From NCBI GenBank assembly GCA_029339505.1, contig JAQISU010000109.1, forward strand, positions 62,001-126,000: 64,000 nt of DNA, given 5' to 3'. Below the pieces are notes generated by a model that saw only the letters and a list, made by a program, of their open reading frames with translations, did not search any database and was not told where the DNA came from. The DNA is from Unio delphinus (taxonomy: Eukaryota; Mollusca; Bivalvia; Unionida; Unionidae). Positions 14,131-27,310 of this stretch are shown piece after piece; the stretch's first letter is position 1, and every line of letters starts with the position of its first letter. The position numbers and the translations under genes were made by a program.

Positions 14131-14313
14131 AAAAGGAATTGTAGTAAGTTTTATTAGAAAGAATAATTCTAACCGTGCTGTACTTTAAATGCAATGCCTT
14201 ACAAGTGAATCAATCCATGGGTTTGGCAAGTGTCTTTTCTGAAAATTCTGAACTTGTTTTCACATGCATCAATTATCAACTCGTAACCCTTAAAGATAGA
14301 CAGCATAAATTCA

Positions 14314-14514
14314 TCATAGTCTATTGTACCGACAGTAAAGTGTACACTTCATTAGCTTTGCTATTATTAGTAGTAGTAGTAGATGTAGAGTATGCTCACA
14401 TGGTTTCATTATTTTTGTCCGATTCCATATTTGAATACGCATATGTTCTAGTTCAGCTCTACGTTTTTCCGCTTTCTTCTGAGAAGAAATTACATTTGTG
14501 TCCTTGAAACTCAT
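14314..14514 (-). CDS. Possible conserved short exon, charged helix
   Basis: The minus-strand frame starts with ATG and contains SQKKAEKRRAELEHMRIQIW, a charged, helix-prone stretch. The copy B counterpart (23887-24078) keeps this segment almost unchanged although the surrounding DNA has diverged. That could mean past constraint, or chance over a short distance. An acceptor-like TTCTTCTCAG lies just before the Lys-rich part. No family recognised. Confidence 0.2.
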   Translation of the reverse strand: MSFKDTNVISSQKKAEKRRAELEHMRIQIWNRTKIMKPCEHTLHLLLLLIIAKLMKCTLYCRYNRL

Positions 14515-14530
14515 GTTGAATTTAAATCCT

Positions 14531-14565
14531 ATTCCAATAATAATAACAATAATAATAATAATAAC

Positions 14566-14624
<59 letters not shown>

Positions 14625-14705
14625 TAATAATAATAATTATATTATTATTATTATAACAATAATAATAACAATAATGATAACAATAACATTAATAATAACA
14701 ACAAC

Positions 14706-14735
<30 letters not shown>
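14531..14735. repeat. (AAT)n microsatellite, interrupted
   Basis: An AAT/AAC/ATT trinucleotide array with a central inverted stretch (ATTATTATTAT). The copy B equivalent at 24104-24171 is much shorter and purer. Confidence 0.9.
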
Positions 14736-14736
<1 letters not shown>

Positions 14737-15700
14737 TATAATCATTAAAATAATTGTAGCATCAAAAGAAACAAAAACAGTAATATAATAGAGGAATAGA
14801 GGTAATTATATTTATGTAAGTATCAGGTGCGTTTCTTTTATTAAAAATACTAGTAGCTGTAGTAGCAATGTAGTATTATTACTGGTAGTACTAGAGTATA
14901 TAGTAAAAGAAATACAAGTGGCAACAGCGGTCGTTATAATATTATATTTTTATTGTCATTGCTGAATTGTATTAATGCATGTATTAGAAACAGTAGCATT
15001 CGAAGTAGCAGCTGCATAATTACAAGTATGGTGCGTGTTATTGTGTATCATATCAGATTTGTTCATATTGGTATAACTGATAATCGAGCAATGTGATCAT
15101 TGCACATGAGTCACATACCCTATCTTAAAATCATTAGCTGCAGCAAAATCTTTATTACTGGAAAATGAGACAAAGGAGTTCCGCAATCAGGAGGAAAAGG
15201 AGCAACTGTAATCATTCTGATTGGTGTATTTTAAGGACATTCAAAATATAACAGTACTTAGGATAAATCGTATAATGTCAAATTGTTTGCTGCTGTCCTG
15301 GGTAAAATATTACTTTTTAACAGCTACAAAACTAGTGTTAAAATTGCATACATTTTCCTCAACTCATTCTAACAACCAATCTAACGTGTTTATAAATGGC
15401 TTGTTTGAGATTGTCTGCATTTGGCTCGAAGGATACATCTGTATGCGCGAGGTACCATTTGATTTTAACGCGTCGTAAAAATAGTAGACCAAATGTCACT
15501 TTACATAATTGGAAATTTACATTTATCACTTCAAGTGAAATTACGATATGAGAATATTATATATCACAATTGATATTTATTAGATTTTTCATAGTTGGAC
15601 CATAATGACATATCCATACCTTAGTCTTATTTTAGTAGTTCCAGTATCGAGTTAAACATTAGATAAATTTTCCACTTGTCACTAGTTTTCATAATTAATA
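14736..15700. other. Segment of copy A absent from copy B
   Basis: Between 14880 and about 15700, copy A carries sequence with no counterpart in B, which jumps from the GTAGCAATGTAGT block directly to the GAAAATTT block near 24307. The 61.6-kb copy shares the short form of B. No gene recognised; the 85-codon ORF at 15221-15478 is weak. Confidence 0.55.
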
Positions 15701-15878
15701 TAAAAATTTGAAAATTTGAATCATACTTTACTGATAGATAACATATATGTGCATTACAGAAAAATAAGATTTAAAAAAAATCGACACACACATGTATATC
15801 GAAATAATAAATTACTTTTATCTTGAATTATGAATGCGCGAAAATTTAACCTGCATGAGTCGCAATGGCCATCGACAG

Positions 15879-16165
15879 GAGAAACTAAATTACTGTGGCA
15901 ATTTAGTAAAGGGTCTGTATACGGACAATGTGAATTTAATATTGCAAAGACTATATCATATGAATATTGGGACCTCCTAAATATAAAGAGAAATCTAATG
16001 CTTCAAACATCTATTTTTTACTTAAATGATATTCAAGATGGTGTGTATATTCCAATCTATTGTGACCAGGGCGTTACATGTATATCAAAGCAAGATTTCT
16101 ATCTTCCAGATTGCTCGGACTCGTTAGCCACTTTCAAACGATGGGTTGGCGTGCACGTGCAGTAG
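15879..16165 (+). CDS. Protein-like ORF at the right edge of copy A, unknown
   Basis: From the CGACAG at the homology breakpoint, the frame reads GETKLLWQFSKGSVYGQCEF, then ISYEYWDLLNIKRNLMLQTS, with a C-terminal part containing GVYIPIYCDQGVTC and FKRWVGVHVQ and a TAG stop at 16163-16165. A frame extension upstream to an ATG at 15830 exists but lies in the duplicated sequence. The aromatic and Cys content looks like a real exon. The AG at 15877-15878 could be a splice acceptor. I do not recognise the family. Confidence 0.35.
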
Positions 16166-16784
16166 ATATGGAATATACTAGTAGTGATTGTACGACTACT
16201 GCTGCTGTAGCGATGCGTCTTTAAATGGGAGAATGACTTAAATTTGTATTTGGCTGTTAACGATTTCTAATATTCGCAAACATGATTGCTACTAACTCCT
16301 TCAGCACCTCAATCAATGTCAAATCAGACACCTCTCTTCATGATCAAAATTAAGAAAAGAGAAAGCTGCATCAGGACAGGAAAGACATAATGAAAATAAT
16401 TAAAGAAATGAAAGTAAAATTGTCAGTTTCTTGTAAAACGGAGAAACAGTATTTAAAAGACGTGTTTGAATTTGTTTTTGGATAGCTTAATCGAAAAGGA
16501 CCTTCACAATTCAGAATAACTAATATTCCAGCAGTCACAGCCATGATTACTTCAGCAGTAAGTGGGAAAGGTTTAAGGCACTTCGACTTCATAATATTTG
16601 TCAGTACCCAAAGGTACTTTTTCAAGTTCACATAGTTCTTTTACAAAGTAGTTCTACTCTTCTAACGCTTGCCAAATTAAATACCCTAAATACCATCACA
16701 GCACGTGCTTTAAACAAATCTTATCAATTCTGAAAGTAAACTAGCAAAGAAATATAAACACTTCTATATCCGCGTGAATGTGAA
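16166..16784. other. Spacer, nothing recognised
   Basis: The weak 86-codon minus-strand ORF at 16371-16631 has no family signal. Confidence 0.35.
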
Positions 16785-17033
16785 TCACGCAGAAATTTCA
16801 AAATACGCCACAAGTGTCCTCCATGCTTGTATGATCATCGATATTGGAATAGGTTCTTCAGTTGTTTCTTCTGCGTGCAGCTCTTTCAATTTGATTTCAC
16901 TGAAAATGGGCCATTGTTCTAAAACGCTTCTTAAATTCATCCATTTTCTCTTTAATTTGTATGGACACCCTGAAAAGCAATATCCCTTACCTGGACAATG
17001 ATACAATGCATTGATATCTTCATCTGGTTCCAA
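16785..17033 (-). CDS. Protein-like minus-strand ORF, unknown
   Basis: The minus-strand frame starts [20 protein letters not shown] and continues [20 protein letters not shown], then [17 protein letters not shown], ending at TGA. A CAG|GTAAGG donor-like site and a TTGCTTTTCAG acceptor-like site sit about 20 bp apart inside it, too close for a normal intron. A TATTAG acceptor-like site precedes it. It may be an exon of an unrecognised gene or mobile element. Confidence 0.25.
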   Translation of the reverse strand: MEPDEDINALYHCPGKGYCFSGCPYKLKRKWMNLRSVLEQWPIFSEIKLKELHAEETTEEPIPISMIIQAWRTLVAYFEISA

Positions 17034-17103
17034 TGTCTAATACGTTCCATGTAACTGACGTTAGGTCCATTACATATGTAAATGTTTTTTATATATATAC
17101 ATC

Positions 17104-17108
<5 letters not shown>

Positions 17109-17190
<82 letters not shown>
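17109..17190. repeat. (TA)n microsatellite
   Basis: A pure AT run in the A-B spacer. Confidence 0.95.
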
Positions 17191-17195
<5 letters not shown>

Positions 17196-17788
17196 GGTTC
17201 TTCAAATTAATCGACATTTAAATGAGTCTTTTTCGTGGAAGAGTACAAAGAGACAGTGAAAGATCTTGAACTCTATACAAAACAAATTTAGTTGCTATAG
17301 CGTCTTGTGAAGATCACTTTTTCCAACAACAACTGCCAAATCCTCTACTAGACAGAGGAATTGTAGATAGGCGAAATCAGAATTTCGTTCCATAGCAACG
17401 GAATATAATTTTTCCATTATATCTACCTTAAGACTTCTAACTATTGCACAGTCAAATATAAAAACTCCCAGTAGAGAAAGCAGACATATGCATTACCAGC
17501 CTATTCCGCTCTAAGACAGAACGCATTAAACGACTTTATTGAATATTCGAATTACATTCTTGGGCAACTCATCAGGTCCAACATTCTTATCATTAAAGCA
17601 ACCCCTCGTGTCAAATTAATGTGTCCTCCTTCATACAGTGGAATGAGCAAAACAAGTCTTATTGGTGGATCAACTTACAAACGAAGTATCGTTTAGATTA
17701 GTGGGGCCAAAATGTAAATCTGCTTTTTGGCACCATCATCATAGCACGAGGTTATGCATACAAGTAAATGTAACAATCTGACAGATTA

Positions 17789-17792
<4 letters not shown>
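17191..17792. other. Unique spacer before copy B
   Basis: No gene recognised and no match to the sequence left of copy A. Confidence 0.4.

Positions 17793-17845
<53 letters not shown>
17793..17845. repeat. (TA)n microsatellite at the left edge of copy B
   Basis: The homology between copies starts at the end of this run (TATAAGAATATTATAAAG). The A counterpart is a much shorter TA run at 7651-7663. Confidence 0.95.
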
Positions 17846-17847
<2 letters not shown>

Positions 17848-18763
17848 AATATTATAAAGATTCTGTGAGATACTAGGCAATGTGTATAATGCCTTAAACG
17901 CTTTTGAATGATAGATATGGCTGAAGACTATTTTTCAGTTTTACAAAACGAATGAAATATATGTATTATTTTCATGCATTTGTCTCAATTCCATTATTCT
18001 GAGAAGAACAATTTAATATTTCCAACGGCTGATGCTAAGTAGATTCATCAAACTCTTTTGATTCACAGTTATGGAGTTATTGAAATATATTAGTTGTATA
18101 TGTGTTAAATCGTTATGTTGACAATTTTGACGGTTATTTCGGTATTAGGGAAATATTGATACTTGGTATGAAGTTTCTAATAATACCAAAATACGTGTAA
18201 TAATATACAGAAAGAAGCTAATAACCATTACATCACTTGCATCTTATTAATCTGTCAGTTGGTTACATTTCTTGCTTAAAACTCAAGACAAGTGAATACA
18301 TCAAGCTAGAAACGGTAGCTGACAGACATTTTTGGGAACTAAAAACCCAACATTCATGTAAGCTTGTTTCCTTTCAATCACGCCCCGCGCATCATCCTCA
18401 AAGAGAACTGATAATTATTATGATAGTGTTCACACTGGAAATTATTTTTGTAAACTTGCTAACAACGCTAGATTTTGGAACGTTAAGGGTACTGCTCGTA
18501 TAATAGACGAGACAAAAATAGATAAAGAGTAATGACACCTGTTCGAAGAAGGCAATGTGGTAAACATTGAATATATGAATTCATGTTTAATTTTAGTTGC
18601 AATACGATTCAGTGCTACACACCTGTTCTTCGAATTTAGAGATTAACTAATGCACTATATTGATTTGTATTCTTTATATTATAACGTGTGATATCTCGTG
18701 TTCCCTCGCCAATAACACAGAAACCGATGCTTTCTTTATTTCGATCGTTTGCTGAACATTATT

Positions 18764-19018
18764 CTAGTCGCGATAACTAAGGATATCTTTGCTAGGAATG
18801 TAGATAGGTGTCCAATTATTAAATACTCTCATTGAGGAATGATTACGGCGATTCGAATTCGTGACTACGTCAACGAGACTTTTAAATTGAGGCATGAACC
18901 CAGCGGCAAATCGTTCTGGTGTCACATTCCAGAAAACAGTGACCAATTCAAGCAGCACGAGAAGGCAACACCTTCCAACACGTCGAACAGAATTAAGGAA
19001 GGCGATCGTTTGTAATGA
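18764..19018 (-). CDS. Unidentified minus-strand open frame, copy B
   Basis: The equivalent of the frame at 8584-8838, same codons throughout. Function unknown and coding status doubtful. Confidence 0.15.
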   Translation of the reverse strand, partial: SLQTIAFLNSVRRVGRCCLLVLLELVTVFWNVTPERFAAGFMPQFKSLVDVVTNSNRRNHSSMRVFNNWTPIYIPSKDILSYRD

Positions 19019-19272
19019 TCAGGTAATGATCAATAGTTTGTGGGAATAACTGGCTCAGCGTCTGATATTGCATACGACTACAAACTTACCATTAGAGGGA
19101 AGCGAAAATAGCTCATAAAACATGTCGAAATCATGAACTATTTAGGATATAATGTGTCTTGAACTTTCACGCTGCAAATGGAATATTTTATTCCTCGAAT
19201 TGTAGGATATTACCCACAATTCAAGTAAGAGTGTTTATGGGCACGCATTGACAAAAATCAAACAGTTTCTGA

Positions 19273-19906
19273 CCCGAACATTACTGCTGTAAGTACCAAG
19301 ATAAGAAAGCACAATCTTATCTCAAATGTAAAACGAATGGTCTAGACGTTGACTATTATTTGCGTCAAGTGTTACCTATTGACGATTTAAAGAAATCTTC
19401 AAGTCAGGTCAAGTTTAAGGCTTTAATGTAAAAAATGTCGATCATCAAGACATTGGTCTGGTCACCAAATCGTCCGTCGACCCTTGGAAAAATGCATCTG
19501 ATCACCTATGAGAAAAGCAAATAACTTCTGCCATTATGGAGATTAAGATAGTTCCAAGATAGAAAACTCATTGTGATTAGAAACCGATACAAATGATTTA
19601 GACATAAACAGTGCCATTCATCCATTTGCGTTAAATTAAGAGAATGCATGTGTACCAGAGTGATAATCTACATTATGACATTGGTGATGATGTAGAACCT
19701 TGGCTCGATACTATCGAATGGTATGCAGTCCTTGTGCTTGTCTATGGATGTCATCCAAACATTCACAAACCGCACTAGATAACATAAACTCACAGACAAA
19801 GATTACTAAGCAACAATTTATGCAACCAAATGTCGCAACAGATATTTTAGAAGAGTATATTCAGAATACGTGTCGTGCGAGATCAGAGCACTTTGTCAAG
19901 AGCTAA
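19273..19906 (+). pseudogene. Cluster of plus-strand coding remnants, copy B
   Basis: The equivalent of 9093-9726, with identical breaks, so the frame was already broken before the duplication or the two copies have since been homogenised. Confidence 0.3.
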
Positions 19907-20192
19907 GTAAAACTTTAATTTCACATTGTCTTCTAGAAATACAACAGCATAGCCCGACTCCAGAATGAAACTGGCTCTCCCGAATCTAAAGGTATTTTCC
20001 AGAAAGTGTATCCGTACATATTTGGCACGCGAACATGGCGAATGGATGTACAGAACACGTGGCCTGAATCTTTACAAACCAGTTGAGAATTACAGGTTTG
20101 AAGTTGTCGGTAAACATCATGTCACATCTCTGGACAAAAGCGGTTAAGGTTTTTATTATTCAGAGTGTCGTTCTTGACTACAGGAGTCATAT

Positions 20193-20444
20193 GGAGGCCC
20201 CGAATGGCCGAGTGGTCTAAAGCTCTGTCCGTTACGAATCACTGCCATCTCACCTCTGGCTGCATTGGTTCGAGTCTAAGATTCAGCTAATGTAGTTATG
20301 TGGGAAAACTTTCCAGTAGCTTCTAGTGGGTCGGTGGTTCTTTCCGGGGGTTTACCTGGGTTCTTCCTCCACCCATAATACTGGTCGCCATATATAGCCT
20401 ATAGTGTGCTGAGAAATGGCGTTCAACCCTTCAACAACAACACT
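20193..20444 (+). mobile_element. tRNA-derived SINE, family 1, copy B
   Basis: The duplicate of the SINE at 10013-10264, base for base as far as I compared. Confidence 0.9.
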
Positions 20445-21160
20445 AAGAACAACCGGACTCAATTGACCAGTATGGTGATCAAACCGTGCCATGTACTGCG
20501 TGATTCACATCCCTACGCAGAGTCAATCGATATCGATGGTCACCAGTGTAGTATAATATTAGCCGTTTTTCTATTGAAGTAGAATAAGGTTTCAGCACAT
20601 ATATTTTTATGTTTCAGTTTGAACCCCTAACAGACCCCATTAAAATACGGATTTTACTTGATAGTATATTTCAGGTCAATCTCTCACTATCTTTTGAAAC
20701 GACAAAACTTCTCAAAAAACTGGAAACTCTCTTAATACACAACCTATTTTATGTTGCGGTGGGTAAAATATTCCTCCTTGAAGAATTGTTTTAAAAAATG
20801 TATAAACTGATGGGAGCCGGATCATAAAGACAAACGGGGAAAAGGTGGACGAGTGACATAGGGTTTTAAGAAAGACAAAACTAATAGAGACGGATGACGT
20901 TGGACTTACTAGATGCCAACTACTTGTCATATTGTATAATCTAACGTATTAATGATTCAAAATTTATTCTAACATCTCAAAATTCTAAGATGAAGTGTAC
21001 GCATGTACATAATTTAGACAAATAATACAAACAGTTACGAATTAATTAACCCTCAACTAAATTCATACGAAATAAACTGAACTTATTTAGTATCTCTGTG
21101 TCATTTTGTGTCTCCCTGTCCAGAATCTATTTTCCTTTATTCAAGAATACTTGCTCCTTC

Positions 21161-21268
<108 letters not shown>

Positions 21269-21587
21269 CGACTGTACATATGTCTATCTCTCCCACTATA
21301 TTAAAGTGCTCTCTCTATAAGTGACATTCTTTTTATCGGGTGAGAGATATCACAAAAACACAAAAAAGATGAATACAGTAATGTACCAAAAGTTAAACAA
21401 TATTAATATGCTTAACTGAAAACATAGGAATTAAATTTATATTAAATTTCAAAATTGCTATTTCATTACCTGTGAGTAGTTTATGCTGCTCAACTTTGAT
21501 TAATCTCAATCGTGTAAAACAAAACTCTTACAAAAAAGACTTTGACATATACATTGCAATCTATGTAACTGTACCTCGGTTCTAATT

Positions 21588-21768
21588 GATATGACTTTAA
21601 TGCTATTTCTCAGCACATGATAGGCAATATATGGATACTTGTATATTTAGTAAAGTAACAACCGGGGAAAACACTGGGAAAACAAGTAGCAAGCTCTCTC
21701 ATATACCCGCTTCGGCCGAGTCCTAGATTCTAACCCAACCTAACAACTACCATGCTTTGGATTAAAAG
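21588..21768 (-). mobile_element. SINE family 1 fragment, copy B
   Basis: The duplicate of the fragment at 11410-11590. Confidence 0.6.
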
Positions 21769-24103
21769 AGCGAACATAAGTTGTAAGACAAATATATGGA
21801 TTCCTTTTGAAATGAATTAATGAGGTCAATGTGACTTGAGTCATGGCAAAGCCATCCTAATCACTCACTGGATTGTCGAAAGCAGATATATGTCTTGTTT
21901 TCAGCAGAAACCATGTTTGTTACGCCAAATTTAAAACTGAGACGCCCAGACATGACTTTCTGGTAGAATCACTACCATATCGCAGAGTAAATAAAAATAG
22001 TTAAAGTAAAAAGCATAGTAGCTTTCCTGATTGTATGATTAACAACCGTTATGTAGTAAACTTGATAATCAGTGTTATTTTTGTTGCTTTTGTGAAACAT
22101 AAATCTGTTTTGCTTGCTAATAGATTAGTAGCTATGTTATTAGTTCATTGTGTAATGGTTCAAGGAATTGTTATTCATTGCACATCAGATTTATCGACGC
22201 GCTTCATGCGTACCATTCCAATATAAGCATATTAATTTAAGCAATTATAATTAAGGGAACAAAACCATACACAATTTTTAAGAGTTCGTATCTCGAATTA
22301 TATAAGCAAATGCAACCAAGGGTCCGATATTCTTTTTCCATATATGGATCTCTTTTGGCAGAATTGTTCATACAAATGTCAAACTTCATTTTAGCAGGTA
22401 TCCTGGAGCCACTATTGTGCTGATCTACCGTACAACGCTCGTAAATGCATATGCGCATCAAACAATTGTTCATACAAACACAGTACAGTAACACACCGTT
22501 TATTTTCACGTGTCGTTCGAATGGAAAAATGGACTCTAAAAGTAGAACTGTAATTTAAGGTATCTGAAGTAAGTGGGGCATACATATGTCATAATGGTGT
22601 TGAAGTAAATTTTAATGTGTTGATATATTTAAAACTATAATAACAAAGGTGTGAAAGACGGTCGTTCTATGTTTAGTCTTGTGTACGTAAATTGTCAAAA
22701 CGCTTTGACCAGGATAATCAAAATAAGCTCAAAATAGCTAAAAGAATATTTAAACATTTTATTTCATTCCCATCTCTTCAATTTGCATAAGTGGATATTG
22801 ACAACTAAGAACCGTTTCACCAATCAAATCAATATATCAATGCATGTTAATAATTCCTCAATTTAATTCTTACATAATCCTCAAGCGTATAAAAAATTAC
22901 ACATTTTATAAGGTGTAAAATAGGATGAATTTGTCAGTAATAGCATGCAGTCTCTGCGACACCTGTGCAAACAAAATCATTTGATCAGAAGAAAATATTT
23001 TATCGGTTGACATGCTTAAAAACAAATTGATTGTAGAGATAATGCAATCTTTCTCAAAAGATTTTTCTCAGCTGCATGTCAATGTAAATAATGAGGCTCA
23101 CCACACTAACTTTAGGCAAACAATTATATCATTGCCATCAAGACGATGGCAAAACAGCAGAAGAGATGTTTTTCCACGCTAATTATTATCCTCCCTTATT
23201 ATCAGACGGAGCATGAGATATGGGCAATCACTGGAAATATCCTTATTATGTACAACTACCAGGAAATCACAATAATCAGTTTAAAGGTTAGAATTTAATT
23301 ATTGCATTGTCAACAGTATTTGTAGTACTCAGCTCCATTAGCAAATATATTTCAGTTGACGACACTAAAACACTTATGTGTTCATCAGCACTTTCAAGAC
23401 TGGACTATTGTTACTAAAATATGTCTGGTTCATGTCCATATCTACTCCAGAAACTTAAAATGTTCATAACACCGCTGCTCGCATTATCTTTAAAGTACTT
23501 CAGATGGATTCATGGTATGAAATAAGAATTGTGAATTGAATATGGGAGAAGTTAGGAAAACGAGAATGTGAATACATTGCTATGCCAGATCAACATTTTG
23601 TTCTACTCTAAGTAGCTTTATTAATGCTTCGTGAAGACAAAAATAAGACAACAGCAGATATTTATAACGCATGTAATTACGTTTCAAAAGAGGAAAATTT
23701 CACGAAAGGAATTGTAGTAACTTTCACTAGAAAGAACAATTCTAACCGTGCAGTACTTTAAATGCAATGCCTTACAAGTGAATCAATGCATGGGTTTGTC
23801 AAGTGTCTTTTCTGAAAATTCTGAACTTCTTTTCATATGCATCAATTATCAACTCGTAACCCTTAAAGATAGACAGCATAAATTCATCATAGTCTGTTGT
23901 ACCGACAGCAAAATGTACACTTCATTAGCTTTGCTATTAGTAGTGGTAATAGTAGATGTAGACCTGTTTTCATTATTTTCGTCAAATTCCATATTTGAAT
24001 ACGCATATGTTCTAGTTCAGCTCTACGTTTTTCCGCTTTCGTCTGAGAAAAAATTACATTTGTGTTCTTGAAACTCATGTTGAATCAATTTAAATCCTAT
24101 TCC

Positions 24104-24104
24104 A

Positions 24105-24171
<67 letters not shown>
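24104..24171. repeat. (AAT)n microsatellite
   Basis: A pure AAT run. The poly-Leu minus-strand ORF over it is an artefact. Confidence 0.95.
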
Positions 24172-24173
<2 letters not shown>

Positions 24174-24244
24174 TATAATCATTAAAATAATTGCAGCATC
24201 TAAGAAACAAATACAGTAATATAATTGAGGTAATGATATTTATG

Positions 24245-25701
<1,457 letters not shown>

Positions 25702-27310
25702 TAAAGTCAAAAACGTACACATTTGCAACAACAAGGAACACATTTAATTAAACAGTTATTACTTCAATATGAGCACTTATGTCCAGATGTTCTTACAAGA
25801 ACGAACACAATCTTCCATGATCTTCAAATTGTAAATTCTACTCCTGTGAAACAAACCCCGTACAGGATAAGCCCCCTCAAACAAAAATACATGAAAAAAT
25901 TAAATTCATTATTTGCTGAAGAATCATTTCATAGAACCTAGTAAAAGTGGTTGGAGATAACCATTTACAATTGTCCGAAAACAGAAGACACTATCCGCAT
26001 GTGCACTGGTTATAATGTTGTTGTTGTTGTTGTAGGGTTTAACGCCATTTTTCAGCACACGATAGGCCATACATGGCGGCCAGTATTATTGGCGGAGGAA
26101 GAACCCGGGAAAACCAAATAAATAACCACCTACCCAAGAGAAGCTATTGTCAAGCTTTCTCACATAAGTACATTAGCCGAATTTTAGACTCGAACCCACG
26201 CAGACAGAGGTGAGATGGCAGTGATCCGTAACGGAAAGCTCTTTAGATCACTCGGCCACTCGGGGGCCCCCTGGTTATAGTGAACAGTATGACTAAAACA
26301 GATTCTTCTCAATTACCAAGAATCGATTACTGCATTGATACACGTGGAAAGGCAACGTGTGTCACCAAATTTAACCTTCTGAAAAAAAATTGGCAAATTC
26401 CACTATCGGAGAGGGCAAAGTAAATTTCGACATTGGTGACTCCAACCAGATGGAATTTATCAATAAAAGGTAATGCCGTTTGGTATGGACGGTTCACATA
26501 GTAGTTTCCAAGTTTAATGAACATGATTATATCTGGTCTAGACAATTGTGAAGCTTGCAGATGTCATCATTGACAATGCCACCTGGAAAGAACATTTAGC
26601 TGCAATACGGACATTCTGTGACAGACCCAAGACGCATGTTTGACAATTAATTTATCCAAAAGTGAGTTTTGCAGTGCCTGTGTAACATTTCTAGGATATA
26701 TTGTGGGACATGGACAAAATAGACCTATAGATGATAAGGTCAAGGTTATGTCTAATATCCCTGTGCTTATCAATATGGGTATGGCTGGACACGATCAGAA
26801 CTTTTGTCCCAAATTTTCCATATTTTCTTCACCCCTGAAAAATTTATTAAGCAAGAAAAACACATTTCATTGGACTGCAAAATGTCACAAGGTTTTTGAT
26901 AAATTAAAACTATACTTACAAAAGTTCTTAACGCTCTAAATTTCAGCCATTCATTTAAACTGTATGTTGATATGAGCAATGTTGGGTTTGGAGCTGTAAT
27001 GATTCATGAAGATGCAAATGATGTTGATCACCGAGTATGATATTGTTCGAAGCAATGAAATAAGCACCAGATAAATTATTCCACAATCGACAAAAAGAAA
27101 TGTTTTACTTTCATATTAGCATTACACCATTTTGAAATTTACATTAGTTCAGCTCCTTCTCCGAGTATTGTACTTAGTGATCACAACCCCGTTACTTTTA
27201 ACTCCAAGATAAATCAGAGATTATTACGGTGAGTTTGTTATTGCAGGAATATAATAATGACATCAGGCACATCAATGGAAAAGACAATTAAATAGCGGTA
27301 TAACAAGATG
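25702..27310 (+). pseudogene. Ty3/Gypsy retrotransposon pol remnant (RT and RNase H)
   Basis: Pieces in several frames follow the Gypsy RT order. The first is FHDLQIVNSTPVKQTPYRIS, the N-terminal RT block. Next is TEDTIRMCTGYN, the VRMCxDYR position, where a SINE interrupts it. Then come VNSMTKTDSSQLPRIDYCID, KATCVTKFNLLKKNWQIPLS (the motif A region), a shattered MPFGM, SEFCSACVTFLGYIVGHGQ, and FHWTAKC..FDKLK of the tether. RNase H remnants follow (LYVDMSNVGFGAVMIHED, INYSTIDKKKCF, LSDHNPVTF), ending at HINGKDN near 27292. The YxDD motif is destroyed, several frameshifts and stops occur, and the usual FLG(M/L)xxYYR segment is shortened. Integrase and LTRs were not recognised. It is an old, dead fragment. 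Confidence 0.9.
26018..26270 (-). mobile_element. SINE family 1 inserted in the Gypsy remnant
   Basis: A minus-strand copy with tRNA head GGCCGAGTGATCTAAAG and a (GTT)n-type tail at its plus-strand left end. It is flanked by CTGGTTATAATG (26006-26017) and CTGGTTATAGTG (26271-26282), a 12-bp target-site duplication with one mismatch. The Gypsy reading resumes right after it. Confidence 0.93.
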
